The translations under genes and the position numbers were made by a program. This document shows positions 1-9,700 of a stretch of DNA of 64,000 nucleotides, in pieces (positions within the stretch are counted from its first letter, which is position 1; the number at the start of each line of letters is the position of its first letter). The stretch is from MWAR01 sp035388825 (GTDB lineage Bacteria; Muiribacteriota; Ozemobacteria; Ozemobacterales; Ozemobacteraceae). The DNA lies in the NCBI GenBank assembly GCA_035388825.1, contig DAOOQQ010000004.1, forward strand, positions 1 through 64,000, given 5' to 3'. A model generated the notes under the pieces. It was not told the DNA's origin. It worked only from the letters and a program-made list of their open reading frames with translations, and searched no databases.

Positions 1-243
1 GGGGTGTTCACGGACGGCGATTTGCGCCGCTCCTTCGAACGCTCCACGGGGTCGCTGGACGTGCCGTTGTCGGAAGTGATGACGAAGCAGCCGCGTCGCA
101 CGGGGCCCGACCGCCTCGCGATGGAGGCGCTCAAGGCGATGGAGGAAAAGGCGATCACCTCGCTACCCGTCGTCGAGGCGGAAGGGGAGCGGGTCGTCGG
201 CTTCCTGCACCTGCACGACATTCTTCGTTCGCGCCTTGTTTGA
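1..243 (+). CDS. arabinose-5-phosphate isomerase (KdsD/KpsF-like), C-terminal CBS fragment
   Basis: Only the last 80 residues lie in the window; the frame is open at base 1, so the start is outside. The fragment is a tandem CBS region. It begins with a GVFTDGDLRR block, typical of the junction after the sugar isomerase (SIS) domain of KdsD/KpsF/GutQ, and ends with the GFLHLHDILR block that closes the second CBS repeat. KdsD converts D-ribulose 5-phosphate to D-arabinose 5-phosphate for Kdo, the inner-core sugar of lipopolysaccharide, which fits an outer-membrane organism. The SIS catalytic domain is not visible, so another CBS protein is possible. The next gene is convergent, with only 26 bases between them. 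Confidence 0.72.
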   Translation, partial: GVFTDGDLRRSFERSTGSLDVPLSEVMTKQPRRTGPDRLAMEALKAMEEKAITSLPVVEAEGERVVGFLHLHDILRSRLV

Positions 244-269
244 GAGCTGATCGGGGAGCCTGAGGGGCG

Positions 270-1670
270 TCAGCGCCGGCGGGCGACGGCGATCAGGGAG
301 AGGCCCGGCCACGGAAGCAGATGGTCGATGCGCCGGAACAGCCAGACAAGATGGTCGAACACCTTCCGGACGGCTTTCCCGAGGAAGGGCGAGTCCCCGA
401 GCCGCGCGATGAGATTCCGGACGACCCGGCCCGGGCGGTTGAAGGAACGGGTCTCGACGAGCTCGAATCCCGCCGCTTCGAGGAGCTTCCGCACATGGGG
501 GGCGAGGGCGTCGGCATCCGGTGCGTCGGGGCTGGTGGCGACGAGCACGAGATGCCCGTCCGGCGCGAGGGCGCCGCGGATGTTCTCGAGGGCTGCCGGG
601 CTGGTGAAGATGCGGCCCCCCGGATCCGGGCAGAGGACGGTGTCGAAGGTGCCTGGGACCTCCTGAAGTCCTGCCGGGGCGAACACGTCGGCCTTCAGAA
701 CCCCCACCGAGGCGTTCTGGCCGAACTGGGATCGGAGATACTCGATGCCAGCAGGATCTGTATCGACAGATATATAATTGTCCCGGGGCAGGAGGTGCTG
801 CATCAGGTTGCCGGGGCCGGCCCCGATTTCGAGGACCACGTTGCGGATGAGGGGCCTGACGGTGTCGGCGAGCCAGCGTTTGTACCGGGGCGGCGGCTGG
901 ACGAAGGAACGCCATGTTTCCTGGCCCGGGATCTCGCGCACACAGTCATCGATCATCCAATATTTCACGATATAATACAGCGCGCACAGCCCGTCGCGCC
1001 AGGTCACCTTTTTCCCTTCCTCGTAGGTGCGCCCCCGGTAGGAAACGGGGACTTCGTAGACCCGGAACCGGCGCTTGGCGATTTTGGCGGTGATCTCGGG
1101 TTCGAGGCCGAAGCCGGAGGAGCGGATGGGGATGCTCTTGAGCAGGTGCGCCCGGAACATCTTGAAGCAGGTTTCCATGTCGGTGAGGTTGAGGTCGGTG
1201 AAAAAGTTGGAAAGCAGGGTCAGGGCGCGGTTCATGTGCGAATGCCAGAAGTACAGGACGCGCGAAAAGTCGTGGGTGAGGTAGCGTGAGCCGAAGACGA
1301 CGTCGGCGGCCCCGGCGAGGATGGGCCGGAGCAGGCGGGAATACTCGGCAGGGTCGTACTCGAGATCCGCATCCTGGAAGACGATCACGTCGCCGTCCGC
1401 CCGCTCGATACCGGCATTGATCGCCGCCGTCTTGCCCTGGTTCACGGTCTGGAAAACCGGGGTGATGCGGGAGTCGGCTTCGGCAAGTTCGCGGATGATC
1501 TCGCGAGAGCCATCCCGGGAACCGTCGTCGACGATGACGAGCTGCAGGGAGGAAATCCCGGCTGTTTTGTCCTGTGCGAGGACGTCCCGCACGATCTGGC
1601 GGATGGTATATCGCTCGTTATATACCGGCATGACCACCGAAAGCCGGATGGAGGAAGGGGACGGATTCAT
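270..1670 (-). CDS. GT2 glycosyltransferase fused to a SAM-dependent methyltransferase
   Basis: The N-terminal half is a family 2 glycosyltransferase of the dolichol-phosphate-sugar synthase type. It has the nucleotide-binding LSVVMPVYNE and VIVDDGSRDGS segments, a GKTAAINAGI helix and a FQDADLEYDP metal-binding DxD motif. From about residue 270 a class I methyltransferase begins, with motif I VLEIGAGPGN and a following acidic SVDTDP strand. The C-terminal region is basic and aromatic and may be membrane-peripheral. A start at 1670 is preferred over an in-frame ATG 30 bases upstream because a GGGAG lies 10 bases before it. The two domains together suggest assembly of a methylated lipid-linked or envelope glycan. 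No hydrophobic GT2 partner is next to it. Total length is 466 residues. Confidence 0.8.
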   Translation of the reverse strand: MNPSPSSIRLSVVMPVYNERYTIRQIVRDVLAQDKTAGISSLQLVIVDDGSRDGSREIIRELAEADSRITPVFQTVNQGKTAAINAGIERADGDVIVFQDADLEYDPAEYSRLLRPILAGAADVVFGSRYLTHDFSRVLYFWHSHMNRALTLLSNFFTDLNLTDMETCFKMFRAHLLKSIPIRSSGFGLEPEITAKIAKRRFRVYEVPVSYRGRTYEEGKKVTWRDGLCALYYIVKYWMIDDCVREIPGQETWRSFVQPPPRYKRWLADTVRPLIRNVVLEIGAGPGNLMQHLLPRDNYISVDTDPAGIEYLRSQFGQNASVGVLKADVFAPAGLQEVPGTFDTVLCPDPGGRIFTSPAALENIRGALAPDGHLVLVATSPDAPDADALAPHVRKLLEAAGFELVETRSFNRPGRVVRNLIARLGDSPFLGKAVRKVFDHLVWLFRRIDHLLPWPGLSLIAVARRR

Positions 1671-1700
1671 CTGGGGGCGTCTCCCGGGAACGGATGGCAA

Positions 1701-1750
1701 CCGGCCGACGGCGTGTCACACGAGAACCGTGATGACAGCCCGTCGGCCGG
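1701..1750. other. GC-rich inverted repeat between two minus-strand genes
   Basis: An 11-base arm, CCGGCCGACGG at 1701-1711, pairs perfectly with CCGTCGGCCGG at 1740-1750 around a 28-base loop. It lies after the stop of the winged-helix-like gene and upstream of the glycosyltransferase start. There is no T-run on the minus strand, so it may be a weak or Rho-assisted terminator or an mRNA-stabilising structure. Confidence 0.4.
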
Positions 1751-1761
1751 GAGCGGTCGGG

Positions 1762-2376
1762 TCAGTCGGCCAGGAAGTATTTCTTGTCCTTGACCTGGAC
1801 CTTGTCCTGCTTCTTGAGCTGGTTCATCACCTTGATGAGGCGGTGGTAGCTCGACTCGCCGAGGCGGGTGGCGAGTTCGGCCATCGCGACGCCGGGATTC
1901 TTGGCGAGATGGGAAAGGACCGTCGACGGGGCGATCGGCTCGGGCTTGGCTTCGGGTTTGCCGTTGCGGTTGCGGAGGCGGCGCTGCAGGTAGTAGACGC
2001 CGTGGCTTTCGACGACATCCTCGCTCTTGACGAGTTTCTGCATCAGCGACTTGAGGAGCGAGCGCTTGACCTCGAAGTTCTTCGAAAGAGAGGTCAGCTT
2101 CTCGCCGTCGATCTTGCCGTCCAGGAAGAGAAAAATCTCGCGGGGGGTGGGAAGGGCCTTGCGCTCGGCACGGACCTTCGCCGCCTTGGAGCGTTCCTGG
2201 AGTTTCTTCTTGACCGAGGGCGGCAGCGGCTTGCGGCCGGCCTTTTTCCGCGGGGCGGGCGATTTCACCGTCGCACGGGCAGGGCGCCGGCCGGTGGGGA
2301 CGGCGTGGAGTTCGAGGCTTCCGTCAAGCAGACCGCGAATCACCTTGGCGAAGTTTTTGAGATTCACCGTTTTCAC
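1762..2376 (-). CDS. basic protein with winged-helix-like segments, function unknown
   Basis: This 204-residue protein is not recognised as a named family. Residues 30-75 are rich in Lys, Arg, Ala and Pro and look like a flexible DNA-binding tail. Two later stretches read like winged-helix modules: residues about 80-125, with an FLFLDGKID block, and residues about 150-204, where a TVLSHLAKNPGVAMAELA helix-turn-helix-like segment is followed by a basic HRLIKVMNQL helix and a short wing ending in KKYFLAD. A nucleic-acid-binding role is an inference. The start is GTG at 2374-2376, with AAGGAG 8 bases upstream, and a good sigma70-like promoter lies further up. It appears monocistronic. Confidence 0.6.
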   Translation of the reverse strand: MKTVNLKNFAKVIRGLLDGSLELHAVPTGRRPARATVKSPAPRKKAGRKPLPPSVKKKLQERSKAAKVRAERKALPTPREIFLFLDGKIDGEKLTSLSKNFEVKRSLLKSLMQKLVKSEDVVESHGVYYLQRRLRNRNGKPEAKPEPIAPSTVLSHLAKNPGVAMAELATRLGESSYHRLIKVMNQLKKQDKVQVKDKKYFLAD

Positions 2377-2458
2377 GCTTCAGTCTCCTTCAATCTTGAA
2401 TGTCGTTGCGCCTTCTTGATGCATCGCGGTTTCTGCGATTGTTTCATGCAACACGTGA

Positions 2459-2488
2459 ATCATACGATACGTCGATATATCGTTGCAA
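2459..2488 (-). promoter_or_regulatory. sigma70-like promoter for the winged-helix-like gene
   Basis: On the minus strand a -35 box TTGCAA (2483-2488) and a -10 box TATGAT (2459-2464) are separated by 18 bases. The transcript would start about 75 bases before the GTG start at 2376. The spacer holds an imperfect palindrome (ACGATA...TATCGT) that could be an operator; this is an inference. Confidence 0.5.
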
Positions 2489-2490
2489 GG

Positions 2491-2532
2491 AAAAACAAAA
2501 GAAAAACCCGCATCAGCGATTGATGCGGGTTT
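2491..2532 (-). terminator. rho-independent terminator of argF
   Basis: A perfect 12-base stem (AAACCCGCATCA at 2504-2515 with TGATGCGGGTTT at 2521-2532) encloses a 5-base loop. On the minus strand it is followed by a T-rich tract (TTTTTCTTTTGTTTTT). It lies 20 bases after the argF stop. Confidence 0.88.
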
Positions 2533-2551
2533 GGAACGAATTATCCGAATT

Positions 2552-3532
2552 TCAGCGGACGCCGATCGTTGCGACCATCACGGCTTTGATCGTGTGCAGG
2601 CGGTTCTCGGCCTGGTCGAACACCTTCGAATACTTGCTCTCGAAGACTTCATCCGACACTTCCATGGCCCCGGTTTCCTTGGAGACTTCGGTCTTGTCAT
2701 CGTGGAAGGCGGGCAGGCAGTGCAGGAACATCGGGTTCTCCTTGCCGGTCGCCTTGATCATCTTCATGTTGACCTGGTAGGGCTTGAGCAGCTTGATGCG
2801 GGCGGCCATCTGGGCCTCTTCGCCCATGCTGGCCCACACGTCCGTGTAGAGAACGTCGCAGCCCTTGACGCCCTTGGCGACGTCATCGGTGACCGTGATC
2901 TTCGCCCCGCTCTCGGCGGCGAACCTCTTCGCGGCCTCGACGATGGCCTTGTCGGTGTGGAGGGACTTGGGGGCGACGATGCGGAAATCCATCCCCATCT
3001 TGGCGGCGCCGATCATCAGGGTGTTGGCCATGTTGTTGCGGCCGTCGCCGACGAACGCCATCGCGATCCCCTTGAGGGTGCCGAACTGCTCGATGATGGT
3101 CTGGAAGTCGGCCAGGACCTGGGTCGGATGATAATCATCAGTGAGACCGTTCCAGACGGGAACGCCGGCGTATTTCGCCAGGCCGAGAACGGTTTCGTGC
3201 TTGAAGCCGCGAAACTGGATCCCGTCGAACATGCGGCCGAGGACGCGGGCCGTATCGGCGACGCTTTCCTTCTTGCCAAGCTGGATGTCGCCCTTGCCGA
3301 GATACTCGGCGTGCGCGCCCTCGTCGGCGGCGGCGCAGATGAAGGCGCAGCGGGTGCGGGTCGAGGCCTTCTCGAAGATCAGGGCGATGTTCTTGCCCTC
3401 GAGGTTGCGGGGCCGGATGCCGGCGCGCTTGAGCCGCTTGAGGTCAGCCGAGAGATCGAGCAGATACTGGATCTCTTCGGGGGAGTAGTCATCGAGCTGG
3501 AGGAAGTGGCGGCCTTTCAGATTGACGGGCAT
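2552..3532 (-). CDS. argF: ornithine carbamoyltransferase
   Basis: Catalyses carbamoyl phosphate + L-ornithine to citrulline + phosphate, in the cytoplasm, for arginine synthesis or in the reverse direction in the arginine deiminase pathway. The 326 residues match the usual length. The carbamoyl-phosphate loop STRTR is at residues 57-61, a DDYHPTQ block follows in the middle, the DVWASMGEE loop is present, and the ornithine-binding HCLPAFH motif is at 271-277. AAGGAG sits just before the ATG. No other arg gene is adjacent. A strong terminator follows it, and upstream is the end of a helicase operon 99 bases away, so it is probably transcribed alone. The biosynthetic and catabolic forms cannot be told apart from sequence. 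Confidence 0.95.
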   Translation of the reverse strand: MPVNLKGRHFLQLDDYSPEEIQYLLDLSADLKRLKRAGIRPRNLEGKNIALIFEKASTRTRCAFICAAADEGAHAEYLGKGDIQLGKKESVADTARVLGRMFDGIQFRGFKHETVLGLAKYAGVPVWNGLTDDYHPTQVLADFQTIIEQFGTLKGIAMAFVGDGRNNMANTLMIGAAKMGMDFRIVAPKSLHTDKAIVEAAKRFAAESGAKITVTDDVAKGVKGCDVLYTDVWASMGEEAQMAARIKLLKPYQVNMKMIKATGKENPMFLHCLPAFHDDKTEVSKETGAMEVSDEVFESKYSKVFDQAENRLHTIKAVMVATIGVR

Positions 3533-3631
3533 GTCGTTCTCCTTTTCCTTGTATCAGGCATTTCGGCGGTCGTGTCCCGCGCGCTCCATGAATAGCATGC
3601 CGGTTTCGAATTGGCAACCGCCCCGGACTCC

Positions 3632-6600
3632 CTAGGCGGGCGGCTTTGCGCAGAGGGCGGCGAAGGCGCAGCCCGCACAGGGCGCTTCCGAGGGCGGTTG
3701 CCAGGTCCGCTCGGCGCGAATGCGCGCGACGAGAGCCGTGGCTGCCCGTTCGAAGGCGGGAAGATCCGGATCGACCGGCTCGATCCGCACCGCTGTCTCG
3801 GTCAGGTAGGCCAGCGCGGCCGACGCATACGCGAGGGACCCGCTCCGGCCAAACAGGCCGCGGCGTGCCGCCGCGAGATACAGGGCGAGCTGGCGGGCAT
3901 AGGCCGCATGGAGAGCCGGAGAAAATCCGTGCGTTTTATAATCAATAATATATATTTCCCCATCGCGCAGATCGATCCGGTCCGCAAATCCGCGCAGCAG
4001 GAAGGGGCCGTCCTGGGCGGGCGTTCCTTCAACCGCCAGCCGGAGGTTCACCTCGGCCTCGAGATGGGCTGCATCCGTAGCCGCAAGGGGTGAGGCGAGA
4101 TACGCCCCGAGCAGCGCCGCCGCGCGTTCCCTGCCGGCCGCTCCCTCCTCGCCATGCAGCGGAACCAACCGATCGAGCAGACCGAAGAGCCTCTCCCGGC
4201 GGGCAGCGGCCGGAAGCGCGGAAACGCATGTTTCGTGATACAGGCGCAGGGTGCGATGCACGAGGTTCCCGACGGCCGGGCCCCGCGCGGCTTCGGCCGG
4301 GCCGGCAAGAGGCGCGATATGCCGGCGCTGGAAGAAATACCGGCGGGGGCACTCCTCATACGCGGCGAGATCCCCGAGAGCGTAGATCTCCTCGCCCATC
4401 CCCGTGCCCGAACGACGCCCCGCCGCTGTCGCCGCTTCCCGGTCCCGACGGATACGGCCGGCCAGGGCGGCGATCTGCGGAGCGAGATCCCCGGCGTTGT
4501 CGTTCGGCAGAGGTTCTGCCGAAACTTCTGCGGGAAGCGGCGGGACCGTCCCGGCCGCAAGCCACCGCTCCGCGACCGACGGCCACTCCGCGAGGGGGCC
4601 GACCGAGCCGAGCGTGCCGTCCGCGCGAAGCATCTCCGCAACTTCGCCGATCGGCTGGCCGGGCTTGCCGAGATCCGTTTCCGAGCCGCTGATGACGAGA
4701 AGGTCGCGGGCGCGTGTGAGGGCGACATACAGCTTGCGGCGCTCTTCGCCGAGATTGGCGGCCTGTTCTGCGTCGAATACGGCCCGGATTTCTGCCTCCG
4801 GACTGCCCTCACACTCTTTTCGGTGGACGACGAGCCCCTGGTCGCGGGTCATGAACAGGCCCTGTTCACGTTTGAAGGTGCGCGTGCGGAGGTTCGGCAG
4901 GAAGACGACGGGGAACTCGAGCCCCTTCGACTTGTGAATGGTCAGGATCTTGACGGCTTCCCCTTCTTCGAGGCCGAGGCCGGCCTCATCCTCGTCGACT
5001 CCGGACTCGATCGTGCGGTCGTGGTAGGCGAGGAAGTCCCGGAGGGTCGTGAAGATGCCGTTCGATTCGAAGGCGCGGACGATGCCGACGAACTTCGCGA
5101 GGTTGTTCTCGAGGCGGCGCCGGCGCAGATCGTCGGTCTGGGCGGCGGCGTGCTCGAGAAAACCGGCCTGCTCGAGCACGGCATGGACGAGGTCGAGAAT
5201 CCCCAGCGTGCCGCTCATTCCCTGGAGACGGATGAACAGCCGGCGGAACGAGCGAACCCGCTCCGGCAGCGCGCTTTCGGGCAGGGCCAGCAGGTGGGCG
5301 AGGAGGCTGACGCGATCCTCCCGCCGGTCATGGAACAGCGTCGCCAGCTCCGTATCCGAAAGCCCGTACTGAGGCCCGGTCAGGATCGTCGCCAGGGAAA
5401 GATCGTCGGTCGGCCGCACGAGGAGCCGCAGAAAGGCGACGACGGCGGCGATTTCGTGGCGTGCGTAGAATCCGAGACCTCCGGCCATCACATACGGAAT
5501 TCCACGGGCCAGGAGAGCGTCTTCGTAAGCCCGGGGAAGGCGGTTGACGGAATGGACGATGATCGCGAAGTCCCCATAGGCTGCCGGCCGTTTCCCCTGC
5601 CGGGTTTCGATGGCCAGGCCGCCGCCGACGAGCGTCTGGATCAGATTGGCGACCGTTTCGGCCTCTTCGGTAGAGCCGGGCGCGGCGGCAAGCAGGCAGG
5701 CGACAGGACCCGGCCTGGTCGAACCACCGCGATCCGCTGTCTGGGGGGGCGGAGGATTATCAATATTGTATGAAATATATCTGTCGGCGAGGGTCAGGAT
5801 TTCCTGGACGGACCGGTAGTTCTGGTTCAGCCAGATCGTCCGTGTGGCGGGGAAGGCGTGGAAGGTGCGGATGTCGGCGCCTTGGAATCGGTAGATGCTC
5901 TGTTTCTCGTCGCCGACGACGGTGATGTGGCCCTCGCGGCCGTCGATGAACGTCCGGATGATGCCGAACTGCTCCTGGTTGTTGTCCTGGAACTCGTCGA
6001 TCAAAAAGACGCGCTGCACCGGATCGCTTCCGGCGGCGCGCTGGTCGGCGATCAGGGCAGAGCTGCGGAGGAGGATCTCGTCGAAATCGAGCAGATGCCG
6101 CTCCGCGAGCTTCTGGAGATACCGGCTGTAGAACCGGAAGAACCAGGCCTGGACGTTCTTTTCGAGGGGAGATGGCGGGGTGCCGCGCCGGGCGAACCGC
6201 TCGTCGGTGAAGCGCTGAAACCCGCCGGGTGAGAGAAGAAACCGCCGGACATGGCCGAGGAGGCCCGGGAACAGGCCCGTGACGGGATGGGCCAGGTCGG
6301 GGCCGAACGCCTCGGCACCTTCGAGCAGGGCATCGGCATGGGCCGCCCGGAACTCCTCGAGAAGATCGGCGAGCAGCAGGCGACGGCCGCCTTCGGTCAG
6401 GACCGCATCGCCCCGGTCGATCCCCGCCCCGAACGGGTCGCGGCGGAGCAGATCGCCGAGGAAGGCGTGGAAGGTCGAGACCTGGAGATTGCGAAGCACC
6501 GATGCGGTGAGGCCGCGCGCCGGAAGCGCGAGGCGCTCCTTCATCTCCGCGGCGGCCTTGCGGGTGTAGGTGATCGCGACCAGCTCCACCGGCCGGATTC

Positions 6601-6748
6601 CCTGGCGGAGCAGGGCCACGACGCGCCGTGTCAAGACCTCGGTCTTACCGGAACCCGCTCCAGCGGCGATTTTCAGAAAGCCGGACGGTGGTTCGCGAAC
6701 GGCATCCTGCTGATCGGGATTCAGTCCGGCGAGGAGGTCAGTCAGCAT
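3632..6748 (-). CDS. UvrD/RecB-family helicase-nuclease, second subunit of a tandem pair (AdnAB-like)
   Basis: A 1038-residue SF1A helicase fused to a RecB-type nuclease, probably acting at double-strand DNA ends. Walker A GAGSGKT is at residues 30-36, followed by LIDEFQD (Walker B), a GDEKQSIYRF block, THKSKGLEFPVVF-like motif V (here IHKSKGLEFPVVF) and YVALTRARD motif VI, so the motor looks complete. The C-terminal PD-(D/E)XK domain has GNLVH, GFADRIDL and IYIIDYKTH (about residue 934). Cysteines in CPRRYFF and in a terminal CAGCAFAALC (CxxCx5C) match the iron-sulfur staple of AddB/AdnB nucleases. The start at 6748 (AGGAGG upstream) overlaps the end of the preceding helicase gene by 11 bases, implying translational coupling. 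Both members of the pair keep motor and nuclease motifs, unlike AddB, hence the AdnAB comparison. Confidence 0.87.
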   Translation of the reverse strand: MLTDLLAGLNPDQQDAVREPPSGFLKIAAGAGSGKTEVLTRRVVALLRQGIRPVELVAITYTRKAAAEMKERLALPARGLTASVLRNLQVSTFHAFLGDLLRRDPFGAGIDRGDAVLTEGGRRLLLADLLEEFRAAHADALLEGAEAFGPDLAHPVTGLFPGLLGHVRRFLLSPGGFQRFTDERFARRGTPPSPLEKNVQAWFFRFYSRYLQKLAERHLLDFDEILLRSSALIADQRAAGSDPVQRVFLIDEFQDNNQEQFGIIRTFIDGREGHITVVGDEKQSIYRFQGADIRTFHAFPATRTIWLNQNYRSVQEILTLADRYISYNIDNPPPPQTADRGGSTRPGPVACLLAAAPGSTEEAETVANLIQTLVGGGLAIETRQGKRPAAYGDFAIIVHSVNRLPRAYEDALLARGIPYVMAGGLGFYARHEIAAVVAFLRLLVRPTDDLSLATILTGPQYGLSDTELATLFHDRREDRVSLLAHLLALPESALPERVRSFRRLFIRLQGMSGTLGILDLVHAVLEQAGFLEHAAAQTDDLRRRRLENNLAKFVGIVRAFESNGIFTTLRDFLAYHDRTIESGVDEDEAGLGLEEGEAVKILTIHKSKGLEFPVVFLPNLRTRTFKREQGLFMTRDQGLVVHRKECEGSPEAEIRAVFDAEQAANLGEERRKLYVALTRARDLLVISGSETDLGKPGQPIGEVAEMLRADGTLGSVGPLAEWPSVAERWLAAGTVPPLPAEVSAEPLPNDNAGDLAPQIAALAGRIRRDREAATAAGRRSGTGMGEEIYALGDLAAYEECPRRYFFQRRHIAPLAGPAEAARGPAVGNLVHRTLRLYHETCVSALPAAARRERLFGLLDRLVPLHGEEGAAGRERAAALLGAYLASPLAATDAAHLEAEVNLRLAVEGTPAQDGPFLLRGFADRIDLRDGEIYIIDYKTHGFSPALHAAYARQLALYLAAARRGLFGRSGSLAYASAALAYLTETAVRIEPVDPDLPAFERAATALVARIRAERTWQPPSEAPCAGCAFAALCAKPPA

Positions 6749-9700
6749 CGTCCGCGTCCTCCTGCGAGGTGTCGGGCGTGGCGAGGCGGAGCTGGTCGAG
6801 CCGTTCCTGGCAGAACGGCTGGAATTCGCAGTGTTTCTTTGGCGAGCGGTTGATGCAGGACATTGCCGATGCCGCGGGAGAGGGGCGGCAGTCGAACACC
6901 CGCTCAGAAACGATCCTCGCCATGAGCTGCTCCAGGGTGTCACCGAAGGCGGCGAACTGGTAGGGGGTGACCTGGACGGCCCAATCGGGGCCAGCGCCCA
7001 GGCCGAGCATCGCCGACTTCAGGAAGCCTGGCTGGAATCCATTGTATTTCTTTTTATATAGATCATCCTTCGGATACACGGTGCCGGCGCATACGCGTTC
7101 ATGGCCGAGTTGGCGGGCGGCAAGGAGATAGAAGGGAAGCTGGATCTCGGAGGGCGGGCCGGATTCCGGGAATGCCTCGCGCAGCATCGAGGCGGCCGAC
7201 TTCGCCGATCCCGTCTTGTAATCGATGATCCAGACGGTGCCATCGGCATCGGCGAGCCATCGGTCGATCCGTCCCTTGCAGGGGTATCCGCGGAACTCGA
7301 ACCGGAACCCCGCCTCGACGCCGATGGTGCCAGCCGCCGGGATCTGGCCGTTGACGTAGACCGCCTCGCGATACCGGTTCAGGATTTCCAGGGCCTGGCC
7401 GTCATACTGCTTCCGCTGGAGCACGGGAAGCTGGGTGAGAAGCGGCACGCCATGGGCCGCCCAGAGGGCTTCCAGCTCCTCGAAGCCCGGCGACCGGCCG
7501 CTCGAGAAGGCGCCTTCGGGGTCGTGAAGGGCTTGGAGACAGGCGTGAACAGCGTTTCCGAAGACGAGGGAGGGCTGGCGCTCGACCCGTTCGTCGCGCA
7601 GACGGAGGACGTGGCGGAAGAAGAACCGACGGGGGCAGTCGATGAAGTCGCGCAGCGCCTGGGCCGAGAATCGGAATCCCGCGGGCAGTTCGGCCGGGCA
7701 GGGGGGGGCGATGCCGAAGCGGCGGGGTTTCAGGAAATCCCCGTCCCCGTCATCCGTGCCGGCGGTTTCGCGAACGGCGTCGGACAGGTTCTGCAGCCCG
7801 GGCTCCAGCGGTAGCCGCTCCTCGCTTGTCAGGCGGGCGAGGCGCGTGCGGAGCTCGCCGATCGTCAGGATGCGTTGCTCATGCCAGTCCCGGACGGGGT
7901 GGAGGCCGAGCTCGGCCAGGAACGGCGCCGGCAGGGCGGGATCGGTTCCGATGCGCCGGGGCAGGGTGAGGATCAGCCCTTCTTCGGCCCGTGTCAGGGC
8001 GACATAGAGCAGCCGTCGCTCCTCTTCGAGGTGGTCCGCGTGATCCGCGGGGTAGGGATTGAAGAACCGGATCTCCCGCTTGCTCGCGTCAATGGCTTTC
8101 TGCACCGCGGCCAGTCCGGTCGAGCCGATCAGAAGATTCTCGCGGAGCCGGACAGGAAACTGATCCTCGCAGAGTCCCGTGACGAACACCACGGGAAACT
8201 CGAGCCCCTTCGACTGGTGGACCGTCATCAGCCGCACTCCCGGTATTGCCGGGGTCGCGTCGGCTGCCGGCTCGTCCTCCTGTTCGAGGGTCGAGGCGTA
8301 ATACGTGAGCCATTCGTCGAAGCTCGGCATCAGATCGGCGGCGACGGGAGGGTGGCCATCCTGCTTCTCCCGGACGTCGCAGAAGTCGTCGATCATGTTC
8401 CGGAACCGCATGACATGCCGTGCTCCGGGAGACGCCGGATCGGCGAGAAGGTGTGGAACGGCGAGAAGCAGCCGGGCGAACAGGGTGACGAGGGGAAGCT
8501 CGATCCCGTCCCGCAGGAGGCGCAGGGTTTCGCGGAACGCGGCAAGCCGTGCGGCCGTTTCCGGGGGAGGAGGGGGGAAGCCTTCGGGAAGGGGTTCGTC
8601 GGGGGGGCGGGCGAGCCAGGCGTCGAGGGCGGCTTCGAGCGATGCGGCGGGGGGGAGCACGGCGAGATACTGCTGAACCCAGATGGGGTCGAGACCGAAG
8701 ACGGGCGAGGCGAAGGCGCGCCGGAGCGGCTGTTCCCGGGCATCGGCCGGGCCCGCCGTCGCCTGGAACAGCGAGGCGAGCGCCGTCACCTCTTCGGATC
8801 GGAAAAATTTCATATCACCAGCTATATCGAATGGGATATGCATTGCCCGGAGCGCCTCGGATAACAGGTCGATCTGGTAGTTGTTCCGGACCAGGATCGC
8901 GATTTCGCCGGGGGTGAAGCATCGATGGGTCCCGTAGGTGAGCAGGGAGGCGATGCGGCGGGCGATCATGCGTGCCTCGTCGAGCTCGTCACGTGCCTCG
9001 AGCAGTTCGACGAAGCCCTGACGGTTGCTGCGCGCGACGAGGCCGCCAGGAGTTCCGCCCGAAGGGGTGTTTTTCGGGGCGAACTCCCGCGACCAGTGCA
9101 GGTTGCCGGCCAGGCCGAGAATGCATGCGGCGCTGCGGTAGTTGCCGCCGAGCGGGAACAGACGGGCTTTGAACTCGCGCCTGAAGGCGCTGCGTGAACT
9201 CATCATGCCGGGATCCGCCCCGCGGAACCGATAAATGCTCTGCAGCGGGTCGCCGATCACCGCGATGCGGGGCGGCCGGCCCTCGTCCGGCCTCTTCAGC
9301 AGCCGGAGAAGAAGATACTGCGCCGGGTCGGTGTCCTGAAACTCGTCGACGAGGACGATCCGGAACCGGTCCCGGTACCTGGCTGCCGTGTCGGGGTCGC
9401 GGAGCGCCTGGATCGAGAACGAGATCAGGTCGCGGAAGTCGAGATATCCGGTCCGGATCCGCTCCTCTTCATACCGCCTGTACAGATGCAGCAGCTCGTC
9501 GATGCGCTGCCTGACCATGGGGGATGGGGGATGGGCGGCGAGGGCCTGTTGGAGCTGATCGGGCGTCACGAGGTTCGATTTGAGCAGCGAGATGAACGTG
9601 AGCACTTCGAGCTGGAAGCCGCGTTTGGTGAGCACCCGGCCGAACACCGGGAAGGTTTCCGGGGTCAGCCGTCCGCAGATACCCGCCATCAGCAGGGCTT

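Noticed and set aside
6749..6943. A longer start for the second helicase-nuclease
   Set aside because: The extra 65 residues are Ser/Arg-rich, overlap the partner gene, and the ATG at 6748 has AGGAGG upstream.
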